From assembly GCA_032718475.1 (NCBI GenBank), contig JAUCBJ010007562.1:45019-109018 (forward strand): DNA of 64,000 nucleotides, in the 5' to 3' direction. Origin of the DNA: Nemertoderma westbladi. Taxonomy: Eukaryota; Xenacoelomorpha; Nemertodermatida; Nemertodermatidae. A program made the translations under genes and the position numbers. The notes beneath the pieces are model-generated. The model was not told where the DNA came from. It did no database searches and saw nothing but the letters and a program-made list of their open reading frames with translations. Shown piece after piece: positions 1 through 13,733 of this stretch. Position 1 is the first letter of the stretch, and each line of letters starts with the position of its first letter.

Positions 1-810
1 GTTGTCGACTTACCGTTTGAGGTACTTCAGTTGATTTTCGACTTACAGTTTGAGGTACTTCAGTTGGTTATCGACTTACAGTTTGAGGTACTTCAGTTGG
101 TTGTCGACTTACAGTTTGAGGTACTTCAGTTGGTTGTCGACTTACTGTTTGAGATACTTCAGTTGGTTGTCGACTTACCGTTTGAGGTACTTCAGTTGGT
201 TATCGACTTACCGTTTGAGGTACTTCAGTTGGTTGTCGACTTACCGTTTGAGGTACTTCAGTTGATTTTCGACTTACCGTTTGAGGTACTTCAGTTGGTT
301 TTCGACTTACCGTTTGAGGTACTTCAGTTGGTTGTCGACTTACAGTTTGAGGTACTTCAGTTGGTTGTCGACTTACAGTTTGAGGTACTTCAGTTGGTTA
401 TCAACTTACCGTTTGAGGTACTTCAGTTGGTTATCAACTTACCGTTTGAGGTACTTCAGTTGGTTGTCGACTTACCGTTTGAGGTACTTCAGTTGGTTGT
501 TGACTTACCGTTTGAGGTACTTCAGTTGGTTGTCGACTTACCGTTTGAGGTACTTCAGTTGGTTGTTGACTTACCGTTTGAGGTACTTCAGTTGTTGTTG
601 ACTTACCGTTTGAGGTACTTCAGTTGGTTGTCGACTTACAGTTTGAGGTACTTCAGTTGGTTGTCGACTTACAGTTTGAGGTACTTCAGTTGGTTATCGA
701 CTTACAGTTTGAGGTACTTCAGTTGGTTGTCGACTTACAGTTTGAGGTACTTCAGTTGGTTGTCGACTTACTGTTTGAGGTACTTCAGTTGGTTTTCGAC
801 TTACAGTTTG

Positions 811-1600
811 AGGTACTTCTACTTCAGTTGGTTGTCGACTTACAGTTTGAGGTACTTCAGTTGGTTGTCGACTTACCGTTTGAGGTACTTCAGTTGGTTG
901 TCGACTTACCGTTTGAGGTACTTCAGTTGGTTGTCGACTTACCGTTTGAGGTACTTCAGTTGATTTTCGACTTACAGTTTGAGGTACTTCAGTTGGTTTT
1001 CGACTTACAGTTTGAGGTACTTCAGTTGGTTTTCGACTTACAGTTTGAGGTACTTCCACTTCAGTTGGTTGTCGACTTACTGTTTGAGGTACTTCAGTTG
1101 GTTTTCGACTTACAGTTTGAGGTACTTCTACTTCAGTTGGTTGTTGACTTACAGTTTGAGGTACTTCTACTTCAGTTGGTTGTCGACTTACTGTTTGAGG
1201 TACTTCAGTTGGTTTTCGACTTACAGTTTGAGGTACTTCTACTTCAGTTGGTTGTCGACTTACTGTTTGAGGTACTTCAGTTGGTTTTCGACTTACAGTT
1301 TGAGGTACTTCTACTTCAGTTGGTTGTTGACTTACAGTTTGAGGTACTTCTACTTCAGTTGGTTTTCGACTTACAGTTTGAGGTACTTCAGTTGGTTGTC
1401 GACTTACAGTTTGAGGTACTTCAGTTGGTTGTTGACTTACAGTATGAGGTACTTCTACTTCAGTTGATTGTCGACTTACAGTTTGAGGTACTTCAGTTGG
1501 TTGTCGACTTACTGTTTGAGGTACTTCAGTTGGTTGTCGACTTACAGTTTGAGGTACTTCAGTTGGTTGTCGACTTACAGTTTGAGGTACTTCTACTTCA
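811..1600. repeat. Cluster of 39-bp variant units
   Basis: In this stretch many units carry six extra bases, making ggtacttctacttcag instead of ggtacttcag. The 39-bp form keeps the frame and is absent from the rest of the array, so it spread locally. Confidence 0.85.
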
Positions 1601-2891
1601 GTTGGTTGTCGACTTACCGTTTGAGGTACTTCAGTTGATTTTCGACTTACCGTTTGAGGTACTTCAGTTGGTTGTCGACTTACAGTTTGAGGTACTTCAG
1701 TTGGTTGTCGGTTTACCGTTTGAGGTACTTCAGTTGGTTGTCGACTTACCGTTTGAGGTACTTCAGTTGGTTGTCGACTTACCGTTTGAGGTACTTCAGT
1801 TGGTTGTCGGCTTACCGTTTGAGGTACTTCAGTTGGTTGTCGACTTACCGTTTGAGGTACTTCAGTTGGTTGTCGACTTACCGTTTGAGGTACTTCAGTT
1901 GGTTGTCGGCTTACCGTTTGAGGTACTTCAGTTGGTTGTCGACTTACCGTTTGAGGTACTTCAGTTGGTTGTCGACTTACCGTTTGAGGTACTTCAGTTG
2001 GTTGTCGACTTACCGTTTGAGGTACTTCAGTTGATTTTCGACTTACCGTTTGAGGTACTTCAGTTGATTTTCGACTTACCGTTTGAGGTACTTCAGTTGG
2101 TTGTCGGTTTACCGTTTGAGGTACTTCAGTTGGTTGTCGACTTATCGTTTGAGGTACTTCAGTTGGTTGTCGACTTACCGTTTGAGGTACTTCAGTTGGT
2201 TGTCGGCTTACCGTTTGAGGTACTTCAGTTGGTTGTCGACTTACAGTTTGAGGTACTTCAGTTGGTTGTCGACTTACCGTTTGAGGTACTTCAGTTGGTT
2301 GTCGGCTTACCGTTTGAGGTACTTCAGTTGGTTGTCGACTTACCGTTTGAGGTACTTCAGTTGGTTGTCGACTTACCGTTTGAGGTACTTCAGTTGGTTG
2401 TCGACTTACAGTTTGAGGTACTTCAGTTGGTTGTCGGCTTACAGTTTGAGGTACTTCAGTTGATTTTCGACTTACCGTTTGAGGTACTTCAGTTGGTTGT
2501 CGACTTACCGTTTGAGGTACTTCAGTTGATTTTCGACTTACCGTTTGAGGTACTTCAGTTGATTTTCGACTTACCGTTTGAGGTACTTCAGTTGATTTTC
2601 GACTTACCGTTTGAGGTACTTCAGTTGATTTTCGACTTACCGTTTGAGGTACTTCAGTTGGTTGTCGACTTACCGTTTGAGGCCTACTTCAGTTGGTTAT
2701 CGACTTACCGTTTGAGGTACTTCAGTTGGTTGTCGGCTTACCGTTTGAGGTACTTCAGTTGGTTGTCGACTTACAGTTTGAGGTACTTCAGTTGGTTGTC
2801 GACTTACCGTTTGAGGTACTTCAGTTGGTTGTCGACTTACCGTTTGAGGTACTTCAGTTGGTTGTCGACTTACCGTTTGAGGTACTTCAGT

Positions 2892-4971
2892 TGATTTTCG
2901 ACTTACAGTTTGAGGTACTTCAGTTGATTTTCGACTTACAGTTTGAGGTACTTCAGTTGATTTTCGACTTACAGTTTGAGGTACTTCAGTTGATTTTCGA
3001 CTTACAGTTTGAGGTACTTCAGTTGATTTTCGACTTACAGTTTGAGGTACTTCAGTTGATTTTCGACTTACAGTTTGAGGTACTTCAGTTGATTTTCGAC
3101 TTACAGTTTGAGGTACTTCAGTTGATTTTCGACTTACAGTTTGAGGTACTTCAGTTGGTTGTCGACTTACAGTTTGAGGTACTTCAGTTGGTTGTCGACT
3201 TACCGTTTGAGGTACTTCAGTTGGTTATCGACTTACCGTTTGAGGTACTTCAGTTGATTTTCGACTTACAGTTTGAGGTACTTCAGTTGGTTATCAACTT
3301 ACCGTTTGAGGTACTTCAGTTGGTTATCAACTTACCGTTTGAGGTACTTCAGTTGGTTGTCGACTTACAGTTTGAGGTACTTCAGTTGGTTATCAACTTA
3401 CCGTTTGAGGTACTTCAGTTGGTTGTCGACTTACCGTTTGAGGTACTTCAGTTGGTTATCGACTTACCGTTTGAGGTACTTCAGTTGATTTTCGACTTAC
3501 AGTTTGAGGTACTTCAGTTGGTTATCAACTTACCGTTTGAGGTACCTCAGTTGGTTGTCGACTTACCGTTTGAGGTACTTCAGTTGGTTGTCGACTTACC
3601 GTTTGAGGTACTTCAGTTGGTTATCGACTTACCGTTTGAGGTACTTCAGTTGATTTTCGACTTACAGTTTGAGGTACTTCAGTTGGTTATCAACTTACCG
3701 TTTGAGGTACTTCAGTTGGTTGTCGACTTACCGTTTGAGGTACTTCAGTTGATTTTCGACTTACAGTTTGAGGTACTTCAGTTGATTTTCGACTTACAGT
3801 TTGAGGTACTTCAGTTGGTTATCAACTTACCGTTTGAGGTACTTCAGTTGGTTGTCGACTTACCGTTTGAGGTACTTCAGTTGGTTATCGACTTACCGTT
3901 TGAGGTACTTCAGTTGATTTTCGACTTACAGTTTGAGGTACTTCAGTTGGTTATCAACTTACCGTTTGAGGTACTTCAGTTGGTTGTCGACTTACCGTTT
4001 GAGGTACTTCAGTTGGTTGTCGACTTACCGTTTGAGGTACTTCAGTTGGTTATCAACTTACCGTTTGAGGTACTTCAGTTGGTTATCAACTTACCGTTTG
4101 AGGTACTTCAGTTGGTTGTCGACTTACAGTTTGAGGTACTTCAGTTGGTTGTCGACTTACCGTTTGAGGTACTTCAGTTGGTTATCGACTTACCGTTTGA
4201 GGTACTTCAGTTGATTTTCGACTTACAGTTTGAGGTACTTCAGTTGGTTATCAACTTACCGTTTGAGGTACTTCAGTTGGTTATCAACTTACCGTTTGAG
4301 GTACTTCAGTTGGTTGTCGACTTACAGTTTGAGGTACTTCAGTTGGTTATCAACTTACCGTTTGAGGTACTTCAGTTGGTTGTCGACTTACCGTTTGAGG
4401 TACTTCAGTTGATTTTCGACTTACAGTTTGAGGTACTTCAGTTGGTTATCAACTTACCGTTTGAGGTACTTCAGTTGGTTGTCGACTTACCGTTTGAGGT
4501 ACTTCAGTTGGTTGTCGACTTACCGTTTGAGGTACTTCAGTTGGTTATCGACTTACCGTTTGAGGTACTTCAGTTGATTTTCGACTTACAGTTTGAGGTA
4601 CTTCAGTTGGTTATCAACTTACCGTTTGAGGTACTTCAGTTGGTTGTCGACTTACCGTTTGAGGTACTTCAGTTGGTTGTCGACTTACCGTTTGAGGTAC
4701 TTCAGTTGGTTATCGACTTACCGTTTGAGGTACTTCAGTTGATTTTCGACTTACAGTTTGAGGTACTTCAGTTGGTTATCAACTTACCGTTTGAGGTACT
4801 TCAGTTGGTTATCGACTTACCGTTTGAGGTACTTCAGTTGATTTTCGACTTACCGTTTGAGGTACTTCAGTTGGTTGTCGACTTACCGTTTGAGGTACTT
4901 CAGTTGGTTGTCGACTTACCGTTTGAGGTACTTCAGTTGATTTTCGACTTACCGTTTGAGGTACTTCAGTT
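2892..4971. repeat. Higher-order repeat, copy 1 (period 2409 bp)
   Basis: The order of 33-bp unit variants here, including eight consecutive gattttc/cag units at the start and a private c at the ggtacctcag of 3541, recurs exactly 2409 bp (73 units) downstream. The end is where the variant order diverges near 4971. Confidence 0.85.
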
Positions 4972-5300
4972 GGTTTTCGACTTACCGTTTGAGGTACTTC
5001 AGTTGATTTTCGACTTACCGTTTGAGGTACTTCAGTTGGTTATCAACTTACCGTTTGAGGTACCTCAGTTGGTTGTCGACTTACCGTTTGAGGTACTTCA
5101 GTTGGTTGTCGACTTACCGTTTGAGGTACTTCAGTTGGTTATCGACTTACCGTTTGAGGTACTTCAGTTGGTTGTCGACTTACCGTTTGAGGTACTTCAG
5201 TTGGTTGTCGACTTACCGTTTGAGGTACTTCAGTTGATTTTCGACTTACCGTTTGAGGTACTTCAGTTGGTTTTCGACTTACCGTTTGAGGTACTTCAGT

Positions 5301-7380
5301 TGATTTTCGACTTACAGTTTGAGGTACTTCAGTTGATTTTCGACTTACAGTTTGAGGTACTTCAGTTGATTTTCGACTTACAGTTTGAGGTACTTCAGTT
5401 GATTTTCGACTTACAGTTTGAGGTACTTCAGTTGATTTTCGACTTACAGTTTGAGGTACTTCAGTTGATTTTCGACTTACAGTTTGAGGTACTTCAGTTG
5501 ATTTTCGACTTACAGTTTGAGGTACTTCAGTTGATTTTCGACTTACAGTTTGAGGTACTTCAGTTGGTTGTCGACTTACAGTTTGAGGTACTTCAGTTGG
5601 TTGTCGACTTACCGTTTGAGGTACTTCAGTTGGTTATCGACTTACCGTTTGAGGTACTTCAGTTGATTTTCGACTTACAGTTTGAGGTACTTCAGTTGGT
5701 TATCAACTTACCGTTTGAGGTACTTCAGTTGGTTATCAACTTACCGTTTGAGGTACTTCAGTTGGTTGTCGACTTACAGTTTGAGGTACTTCAGTTGGTT
5801 ATCAACTTACCGTTTGAGGTACTTCAGTTGGTTGTCGACTTACCGTTTGAGGTACTTCAGTTGGTTATCGACTTACCGTTTGAGGTACTTCAGTTGATTT
5901 TCGACTTACAGTTTGAGGTACTTCAGTTGGTTATCAACTTACCGTTTGAGGTACCTCAGTTGGTTGTCGACTTACCGTTTGAGGTACTTCAGTTGGTTGT
6001 CGACTTACCGTTTGAGGTACTTCAGTTGGTTATCGACTTACCGTTTGAGGTACTTCAGTTGATTTTCGACTTACAGTTTGAGGTACTTCAGTTGGTTATC
6101 AACTTACCGTTTGAGGTACTTCAGTTGGTTGTCGACTTACCGTTTGAGGTACTTCAGTTGATTTTCGACTTACAGTTTGAGGTACTTCAGTTGATTTTCG
6201 ACTTACAGTTTGAGGTACTTCAGTTGGTTATCAACTTACCGTTTGAGGTACTTCAGTTGGTTGTCGACTTACCGTTTGAGGTACTTCAGTTGGTTATCGA
6301 CTTACCGTTTGAGGTACTTCAGTTGATTTTCGACTTACAGTTTGAGGTACTTCAGTTGGTTATCAACTTACCGTTTGAGGTACTTCAGTTGGTTGTCGAC
6401 TTACCGTTTGAGGTACTTCAGTTGGTTGTCGACTTACCGTTTGAGGTACTTCAGTTGGTTATCAACTTACCGTTTGAGGTACTTCAGTTGGTTATCAACT
6501 TACCGTTTGAGGTACTTCAGTTGGTTGTCGACTTACAGTTTGAGGTACTTCAGTTGGTTGTCGACTTACCGTTTGAGGTACTTCAGTTGGTTATCGACTT
6601 ACCGTTTGAGGTACTTCAGTTGATTTTCGACTTACAGTTTGAGGTACTTCAGTTGGTTATCAACTTACCGTTTGAGGTACTTCAGTTGGTTATCAACTTA
6701 CCGTTTGAGGTACTTCAGTTGGTTGTCGACTTACAGTTTGAGGTACTTCAGTTGGTTATCAACTTACCGTTTGAGGTACTTCAGTTGGTTGTCGACTTAC
6801 CGTTTGAGGTACTTCAGTTGATTTTCGACTTACAGTTTGAGGTACTTCAGTTGGTTATCAACTTACCGTTTGAGGTACTTCAGTTGGTTGTCGACTTACC
6901 GTTTGAGGTACTTCAGTTGGTTGTCGACTTACCGTTTGAGGTACTTCAGTTGGTTATCGACTTACCGTTTGAGGTACTTCAGTTGATTTTCGACTTACAG
7001 TTTGAGGTACTTCAGTTGGTTATCAACTTACCGTTTGAGGTACTTCAGTTGGTTGTCGACTTACCGTTTGAGGTACTTCAGTTGGTTGTCGACTTACCGT
7101 TTGAGGTACTTCAGTTGGTTATCGACTTACCGTTTGAGGTACTTCAGTTGATTTTCGACTTACAGTTTGAGGTACTTCAGTTGGTTATCAACTTACCGTT
7201 TGAGGTACTTCAGTTGGTTATCGACTTACCGTTTGAGGTACTTCAGTTGATTTTCGACTTACCGTTTGAGGTACTTCAGTTGGTTGTCGACTTACCGTTT
7301 GAGGTACTTCAGTTGGTTGTCGACTTACCGTTTGAGGTACTTCAGTTGATTTTCGACTTACCGTTTGAGGTACTTCAGTT
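5301..7380. repeat. Higher-order repeat, copy 2 (period 2409 bp)
   Basis: Second copy of the variant order in 2892-4971, with the same private ggtacctcag at 5950. At its end a shorter block of 11 units (363 bp) is duplicated again, with matching gattttcgacttacag units at 7150 and 7513. Both point to unequal exchange in steps of whole units. Confidence 0.85.
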
Positions 7381-7918
7381 GGTTGTCGACTTACCGTTTG
7401 AGGTACTTCAGTTGGTTGTCGACTTACCGTTTGAGGTACTTCAGTTGATTTTCGACTTACCGTTTGAGGTACTTCAGTTGGTTGTCGACTTACCGTTTGA
7501 GGTACTTCAGTTGATTTTCGACTTACAGTTTGAGGTACTTCAGTTGGTTATCAACTTACCGTTTGAGGTACTTCAGTTGGTTATCGACTTACCGTTTGAG
7601 GTACTTCAGTTGATTTTCGACTTACCGTTTGAGGTACTTCAGTTGGTTGTCGACTTACCGTTTGAGGTACTTCAGTTGGTTGTCGACTTACCGTTTGAGG
7701 TACTTCAGTTGATTTTCGACTTACCGTTTGAGGTACTTCAGTTGGTTGTCGACTTACCGTTTGAGGTACTTCAGTTGGTTGTCGACTTACCGTTTGAGGT
7801 ACTTCAGTTGATTTTCGACTTACCGTTTGAGGTACTTCAGTTGGTTGTCGACTTACCGTTTGAGGTACTTCAGTTGATTTTCGACTTACCGTTTGAGGTA
7901 CTTCAGTTGGTTGTCGGC

Positions 7919-8550
7919 TTAGCGCTTCGAATGTCTGCTCTCGACTTCTGACAACTTCTCGTAGAAGACCTATAAATGAAAATTGTTTGATCATTATATA
8001 TTATGTCACAGTAATAATAATAGTAATGTATACGCCCCATAAAACCGGGAGTTTATTTATTCTGTTTCGAAAACCTCCCAGTTTTTTATTAATAATTTTA
8101 AATTGTTTTGTTTCTTTTCAAAATCCCAAGTTTTTAGAAAACAATCGCAATTACAACGCATTTAAATTTCATTTTAATTATATATATACACAATAAATGT
8201 TACAGGCAGTAAATACAAATACGAGGTTTCGGGTCCAGCAGGCACCATTATCAAGCGCAATAATTTTTATTGTCCGTTTAAATCCTTTTTTTGTCCTTTT
8301 ATTTTTTTATTTTTTATGTCCTCCAAAAATCTAATGTTAGGTTCCATGCTACCGGTTTCTCTACTGCTGTTCTCTCAGGCTATCAGTACCGGTATTAGTA
8401 TATATAGCTATTTTGCTGTATTGTATGTACAGATGTAGGTATAAAGCAGGTATTTCTGTATTTTAGTACCGGTACCGGCACCGGTACTACTGTAGGCCTA
8501 CTGTGTAGCCTACCATTTAAATACTGTACTGGTAGGCCTAACGGCTGACC
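7919..8550. other. AT-rich unique spacer
   Basis: The boundary is unique sequence after the last 33-bp unit. It holds weak triplicated AT-rich segments around aaaacctcccag near 8040-8130 and short accggtacc and taggcctac palindromes near 8390-8540. These palindromes are common elsewhere in this window. I see no gene. Confidence 0.6.
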
Positions 8551-9371
8551 GGTTATTTTGGTTAGAAAATGCCGCCTCTGTAACCTGCTCCTTTCCCTCA
8601 ATTAGTTAAGTGATCGTTTATTGTTTTGGTTAGGAAATCAACGCCTCTGTAACCTGCTCCTTTCTCTCAATTGGTAATGTTATCGTTTATTGTTTTGGTT
8701 TGAAAATCCCGTCTCTGTAACCTGCTCCTTTCCCTGATTTGGTAAAGTGACTGTTTATTGTTTTGGTTAGAAAATCCCGCCTCTGTAACCTGCTCCTTTC
8801 CCTCAATTAGTTAAGTGATCGTTTATTGTTTTGGTTAGGAAATCCCGCCTCTGTAACCTGCTCCTTTCTCTCAATTGGTAATGTTATCGCTTATTGTTTT
8901 GGCTAGAAAATCCCGTCTCTGTAACCTGCTCCTTTCCCTGATTTGGTAAAGTGACTGTTTATTGTTTTGGTTAGAAAATCCCGCCTCTGTAACCTGCTCC
9001 TTTCCCTCAATTAGTTAAATGATCGTTTATTGTTTTGGTTAGGAAATCCCGTCTCTGTAACCTGCTCCTTTCCCTGATTTGGTAAAGTGACTGTTTATTG
9101 TTTTGGTTAGAAAATCCCGCCTCTGTAACCTGCTCCTTTCCCTCAATTAGTTAAATGATCGCTTATTGTTTTGGTTAGGAAATCCCGTCTCTGTAACCTG
9201 CTCCTTTCCCTGATTTGGTAAAGTGACTGTTTATTGTTTTGGTTAGAAAATCCCGCCTCTGTAACCTGCTCCTTTCCCTCAATTAGTTAAATGATCGTTT
9301 ATTGTTTTGGTTAGGAAATCCCGTCTCTGTAACCTGCTCCTTTCCCTGATTTGGTAAAGTGACTGTTTATT
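8551..9371. repeat. 68-bp tandem array, 12 copies
   Basis: Twelve copies of a unit containing cctctgtaacctgctccttt and tttattgttttggttag, spaced about 66-69 bp. Units alternate between types ending ctcaattagttaa, ctcaattggtaatg and gatttggtaaagtgac, so the array grew by multi-unit steps. It abuts the 3' tail of the CR1-like LINE. Confidence 0.9.
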
Positions 9372-9392
9372 ATAATAATAATAATAATAATT
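9370..9392 (-). repeat. LINE 3' tail, (ATT)n
   Basis: A simple taa/att run sits at the downstream end of the minus-strand LINE, where CR1/L2-type elements carry a short tandem tail instead of poly(A). Confidence 0.7.
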
Positions 9393-9679
9393 TCTTTTTA
9401 TTCGCAAAAACTCCGCAACAAGTTAAAAAACCGCACAGAGGCAGCCTAACAGAATAAGATCCCATTATAGCTGATTATTACGCGAATAAAGCGTCACAAC
9501 CTACGATTTAATTTGTACTATAAAATTAACATACAGTAGGTTTAGTACTCAACTAATCTATAATAATGTACTGTACAATATGTACACAGTACCTTAAGCA
9601 CAAACTTCGATCAAACTCGTTAGCCAGCTGTCTCCGGCATATATTTGTTTAAATTTATAGTCATATTAGTGTGTTTAAT

Positions 9680-12600
9680 TTATGTTATGTCGTCACGTGA
9701 GTACATTTTGTAAAATTCCTTCTTTAGTTTATTTGTAAATTTGCTATATGACTTTGTTTCGCGAATATTTAAATTTAGAGAATTCCACAGTCTCGTACTA
9801 CTAACCATCACGCTGTTGTATCCAAATTTTGTTTTTGTTTTTGGTACTTTGATACGGAATGTTCTTTTATTTATGTTTTTATTTTGCCTTTTATAATTTT
9901 TAAGGAAAGCAATACTTAGATTTTTAAATGGTGTTGATAAATCGAAAAAATATTTAAAGAAGTATTTTAGTACGTAGAAATTTCTAAGTGCTTGTAAGTG
10001 GGGTAATTTTGCCTTAGTGCGTAATTCTGTCCCAGTGGCATCTCTGATTTTTTTGCAGTAGACAGTACGTAGCCCGTAGTTTTGAATTTTATCTAGCCCG
10101 TAAAGTAATTCTTTGTACCCGTGTGTCATATGTAGTGGTGTAATAATTTCACAGCAGTAATTATGTAGTGGTAGGACAGTAGCCTTATACACTGTTAGTT
10201 TCGTGTTAGTAGGTAATTGACCTTTAATAAGTCTTAAACATGATACTGCATGGGTCATTTTCTCAGCAATCAATTTTATTTGTGGCTTCCAAGTAATTTT
10301 ATTATCAATTATTATTCCTAGGTATTTAAATTGCAAGCTCTGTTTAACGGTTGCTTTTCCTATGTGCAGGTTAATTTTTTCTATCTCATTTGTTCTAGAA
10401 TGTGGAGTTATTAAAATAAATTCAGTTTTTTCGGGATTTAGTTGCATTTTTAAACTTGAAAAGGTACTATCTATTTTTAATATACGATTTGATAAAGTTT
10501 GGGTAGCAGCGATCGGATCCGGTCCTGATGCAAAGATGAGAGTGTCGTCAGCGTATTGAGTGATGTTAAGGTCTTCAGATTCAGCAATTTCGTTGACGTA
10601 TATGAGGAACATAAGTGTTCCTACGTGTTCCTTGCGGAATTCCCCGTTCAGTCTGTTCCCAACTGGAGAAGTTACCGTTGAGCTTAACCCTTTGTTTTCG
10701 TTGGCAAAGGTAGTCTTTCATTAGGGAGACATCAGTCGAATGGAGACCAATTTCTTTTAATTTTAGAAGAAGAATATGATGATTCAACGAATCGAAAGCC
10801 TTACTTAGATCTAGTGAAGCTACAGCCACGTGATTTCCTCGTCAAGTTTTGATCGCCAATTCTCAGTTGCGTATAATCAATCGCATCCTTAGTAGAAAAA
10901 GATTTCCGAAAACCAAACTGTTTGCTAGGGAGTAGTTTATTTTTAGTTATGTATGTGATTAATTGTATATAGATGACACGCTCATATATTTTTGCAAATG
11001 AGGAAGTTACAGAAATAGGTCTATAATTTTCAGGTATTTCTTTGTCTCCTTTTTTGTACACCGGGGTTACTTCTGCTAATTTAAGTCTATCAGGGAATTG
11101 AGATTTAGTTATAGATTGGTTAATTAAATGAGTCATGATAAATATTATTTTAGGGGAAATTAATTTTATTATTTTCGGGGGCACCTTTGAAGGACCAGGC
11201 GATTTATTCTCATTAAGTTTTGAGATTATATCGGAAACAGTAATCGCATCAATGTTTTTGAAACTGAAATTGTTAATTAAATCTTGATGTTTTTTACTTG
11301 TTTCATACGGAATGTCCTGTAATCCCAGAAAATTTCCTAGATTTAGATACGTTTTGTTAAACAATGATGCCATTGCTATTGGTTTGTTTATTATCCTTTT
11401 TAATTTTTCATCCCGTAAGGAGTGAATTTTGCACGATGGACTCTCTTTATTGAGAATGTTATTTATAATTTTCCACTTTTTACGGGATGAGCTTTCAGAA
11501 ATGAATTTAGATTTTATAAACTTGTTCTTAGCAGCCCTATTTGCATTATTAAATTTGTTCCTATTAAATTTGAAAATACCAAAATCTGAATCCAGTTTAG
11601 TCCTACGCCAATTTACCATTGACTGTGATTTTTAATTTTGCAGTTCTTCCAATTTATCGTTCCACCATGGGCGATTAGTATTTTTATTGTTTTGGTTATG
11701 GCGTTGTTTCATTAGTTTTCTTTTAATCGGGGCATGTTTTTCAATAATTTTTTCTAACACATCTTCAAATAAATTAAAAGCTAAGTTTATATCATTATGC
11801 TGATAAACGTTAGTCCAATCTATTTTATTTATATCTGACAAAAACATTTTTTCTGAGAAACTACTGTAGTCCCTATAAGATACCCAGTTGCCAGTGTTGG
11901 ACGCGTTCATTTTGTTTAGTTTAGAATTTATCTTAAATGTTACGAATTCATGATCTGAGAAGTAACATGGAAATGTGTTGCTCTCCGTTCTATCTAATGA
12001 AAACGAAGTAATAAAAAGGTCCAACAGGGTGTCAATTGTTTTGCCATAACGTGTAGGATTCTTTTAATCAGCTATAGAGAGTCCATATTGGCCCAAGATT
12101 GTTTTAAAATCTTCAACTTTTTTATCGGTGGAATTTAATATATTTATATTAAAATCTCCCATTATCACAATTTTCTTACTCGTAGAATTAATAGCACTTT
12201 CTAGTTCATCATTAAATTGATTTATGAAGAGTGATGAATTTTTTGGTGGGCTGTATACTAGCCCAACAATAAATTCATTACTAACTTCTATCCAAATTGA
12301 ATCATATTTATTTGTAGTTTTGGTTAATTTAATATCTGCTCGTACTTGATGATTAACACTGTCGGGTATATAGATAAGTACACCTCCCCCTTTTTATTAC
12401 GTCTATCAGCTCGATATAAATTGTAGCCAGCCAACTTGACACTTCTATTTATTTGGTACGTTTTTTTTAAGCCATGACTCAGTCACACCTATAATTAGAT
12501 TGTCATCTATACTGGTTAATATGTCTTTTAATTCCGAGTAGTTTTTGACGATACTTCTGGCATTTAAAAGTAAAAATTTGGTTTGGTTTTTATTTTCTAG

Positions 12601-13662
12601 CAAGTAGTCTCTCACATTATTTAGATGTTGTCTATTTTTTCCAAACTTAATTTTATATTTATTATTACTTTTAGGATCAATGTAGTTTATGTTTGGCGTC
12701 GGGCCAGGGTTCTTGTGAACATCTCCAGCACGGTTTATTATAGTTATGATGGTGTGCGAAATAATAATAATATCTGTAATATAAAATATATATCGCATGA
12801 AAATAATAATATAACATTTTATGAAAACAGATGTATTTCTTTTCATAATTTGTCTTACTGAATTGCGTTCTTTGTTTGTAATTTTGTGTCCTAGTTTCGA
12901 GTGATGTCTTTTTTGTATTCCTATTATATTCGTTTGCCAAGTTGAGTAAATTAATATTAAAATTATTAGCCGTTGTGGCGAATATATATTGTAATGCTGT
13001 GAACGTAGTATTACAATATATGTCACTATAGTAGTTATGAATAAGAGTGTGAAATGTACAAATGGACTTCCCGCAAACAAATGGCAGTTAATATTTATTT
13101 TTATATTAAGGGAGATGTGTATCAAGTTACCAATTAATGCATATAAAAATATAAATCTGTAATTATTTTTGTTACCTGATACAACACGGCTTATATGACA
13201 TTTTTTATTAAAATAATTATATATTTCAGAAAAATATTTTGGGTAAAATGCTTCATAAATTGCCGCATAATGAATTATGTATCCTATTTTATAAATGGTG
13301 CTAATGACAGTTGCCAGGTACTGGGGGCTAACGAGGAAGATCAAAATAACTATAAAATAATCAATAACACAGTATTTATCATTATCAATAAAATATTGTA
13401 CTTGTACATGGGATCTGTATGAGTACAATGTGGGGAATCGAAATTGTGTACCGGTACCGGTAATGCTGCTTGTGCGGTTATTACATACATTTAAAGAAAT
13501 TATATCGCAATAATTGGACCGGTAGATACATGTACCGGTATATATTTGAATATTATTTTTGCAGTAAAATAATAAAATTACCATAAAAGTAAAAATAAAA
13601 TTTATCATTGGATGATAAACGAACATTATAAAATGGTCATTTCGTTTGATATTATTAATCAA
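9680..13662 (-). pseudogene. CR1-like ORF2: 2A-like motif, APE endonuclease, reverse transcriptase
   Basis: Decayed ORF2 read in pieces on the minus strand. From 13662 to 12445 come 405 codons: a hydrophobic first ~310 residues, a 2A-like GDVHKNPGP at residues 313-321, then the endonuclease start (LLNARSIV, TESWL). From 12444 to 12025 the endonuclease continues in another frame with MGDFN near 12145 and a stop near 12064. From 12024 to 11632 it continues to SDHEF. RT follows: NYRPISV and FGFRKSFSTKDA (to 10801), SLDLSKAFDS and RGIPQGT (10829-10581), and YADD (10612-9680). At least three frameshifts and two in-frame TAA codons separate the pieces. The RT catalytic aspartates are still present. 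The family copies itself by target-primed reverse transcription. Confidence 0.85.
12700..12726 (-). other. 2A-like ribosome-skipping motif
   Basis: The minus strand encodes GDVHKNPGP, matching the 2A pattern (D-V/I-x-x-N-P-G-P). In active 2A sequences the ribosome skips the last G-P bond and releases the upstream peptide. Such motifs are known near the N-terminus of ORF2 in APE-type LINEs of several marine invertebrates. Here it separates a hydrophobic leader from the endonuclease. Histidine replaces the glutamate of strong viral 2As, so activity is uncertain. Confidence 0.7.
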
Positions 13663-13733
13663 TTAGTTTGCCTCTAGCTGAAAATAAAAGATGATGAACA
13701 TTATATAAAGAATATATAAATGAATATATATAT

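Larger units (their letters stand above)
1..7918. repeat. 33-bp minisatellite array, about 240 units
   Basis: Uninterrupted head-to-tail copies of a 33-bp unit whose core is gtcgacttaccgtttgagg, starting mid-unit at base 1 and ending at about 7918 where the sequence turns unique. Units differ at a few sites only: ccg/cag, gttgtc/gattttc/gttatc, and gac/aac. Because 33 is divisible by 3, long frames stay open by default. The plus strand reads 11-residue repeats of the type VVDLPFEVLQL (310, 756 and 1752 codons between frame breaks near 594 and 2682). The minus strand reads TEVPQTVSRQP but is stopped wherever a gttatc unit occurs. I see no promoter, non-repeat coding flank or splice context on either side, so I treat it as satellite DNA. 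A repetitive protein is not excluded. Confidence 0.95.
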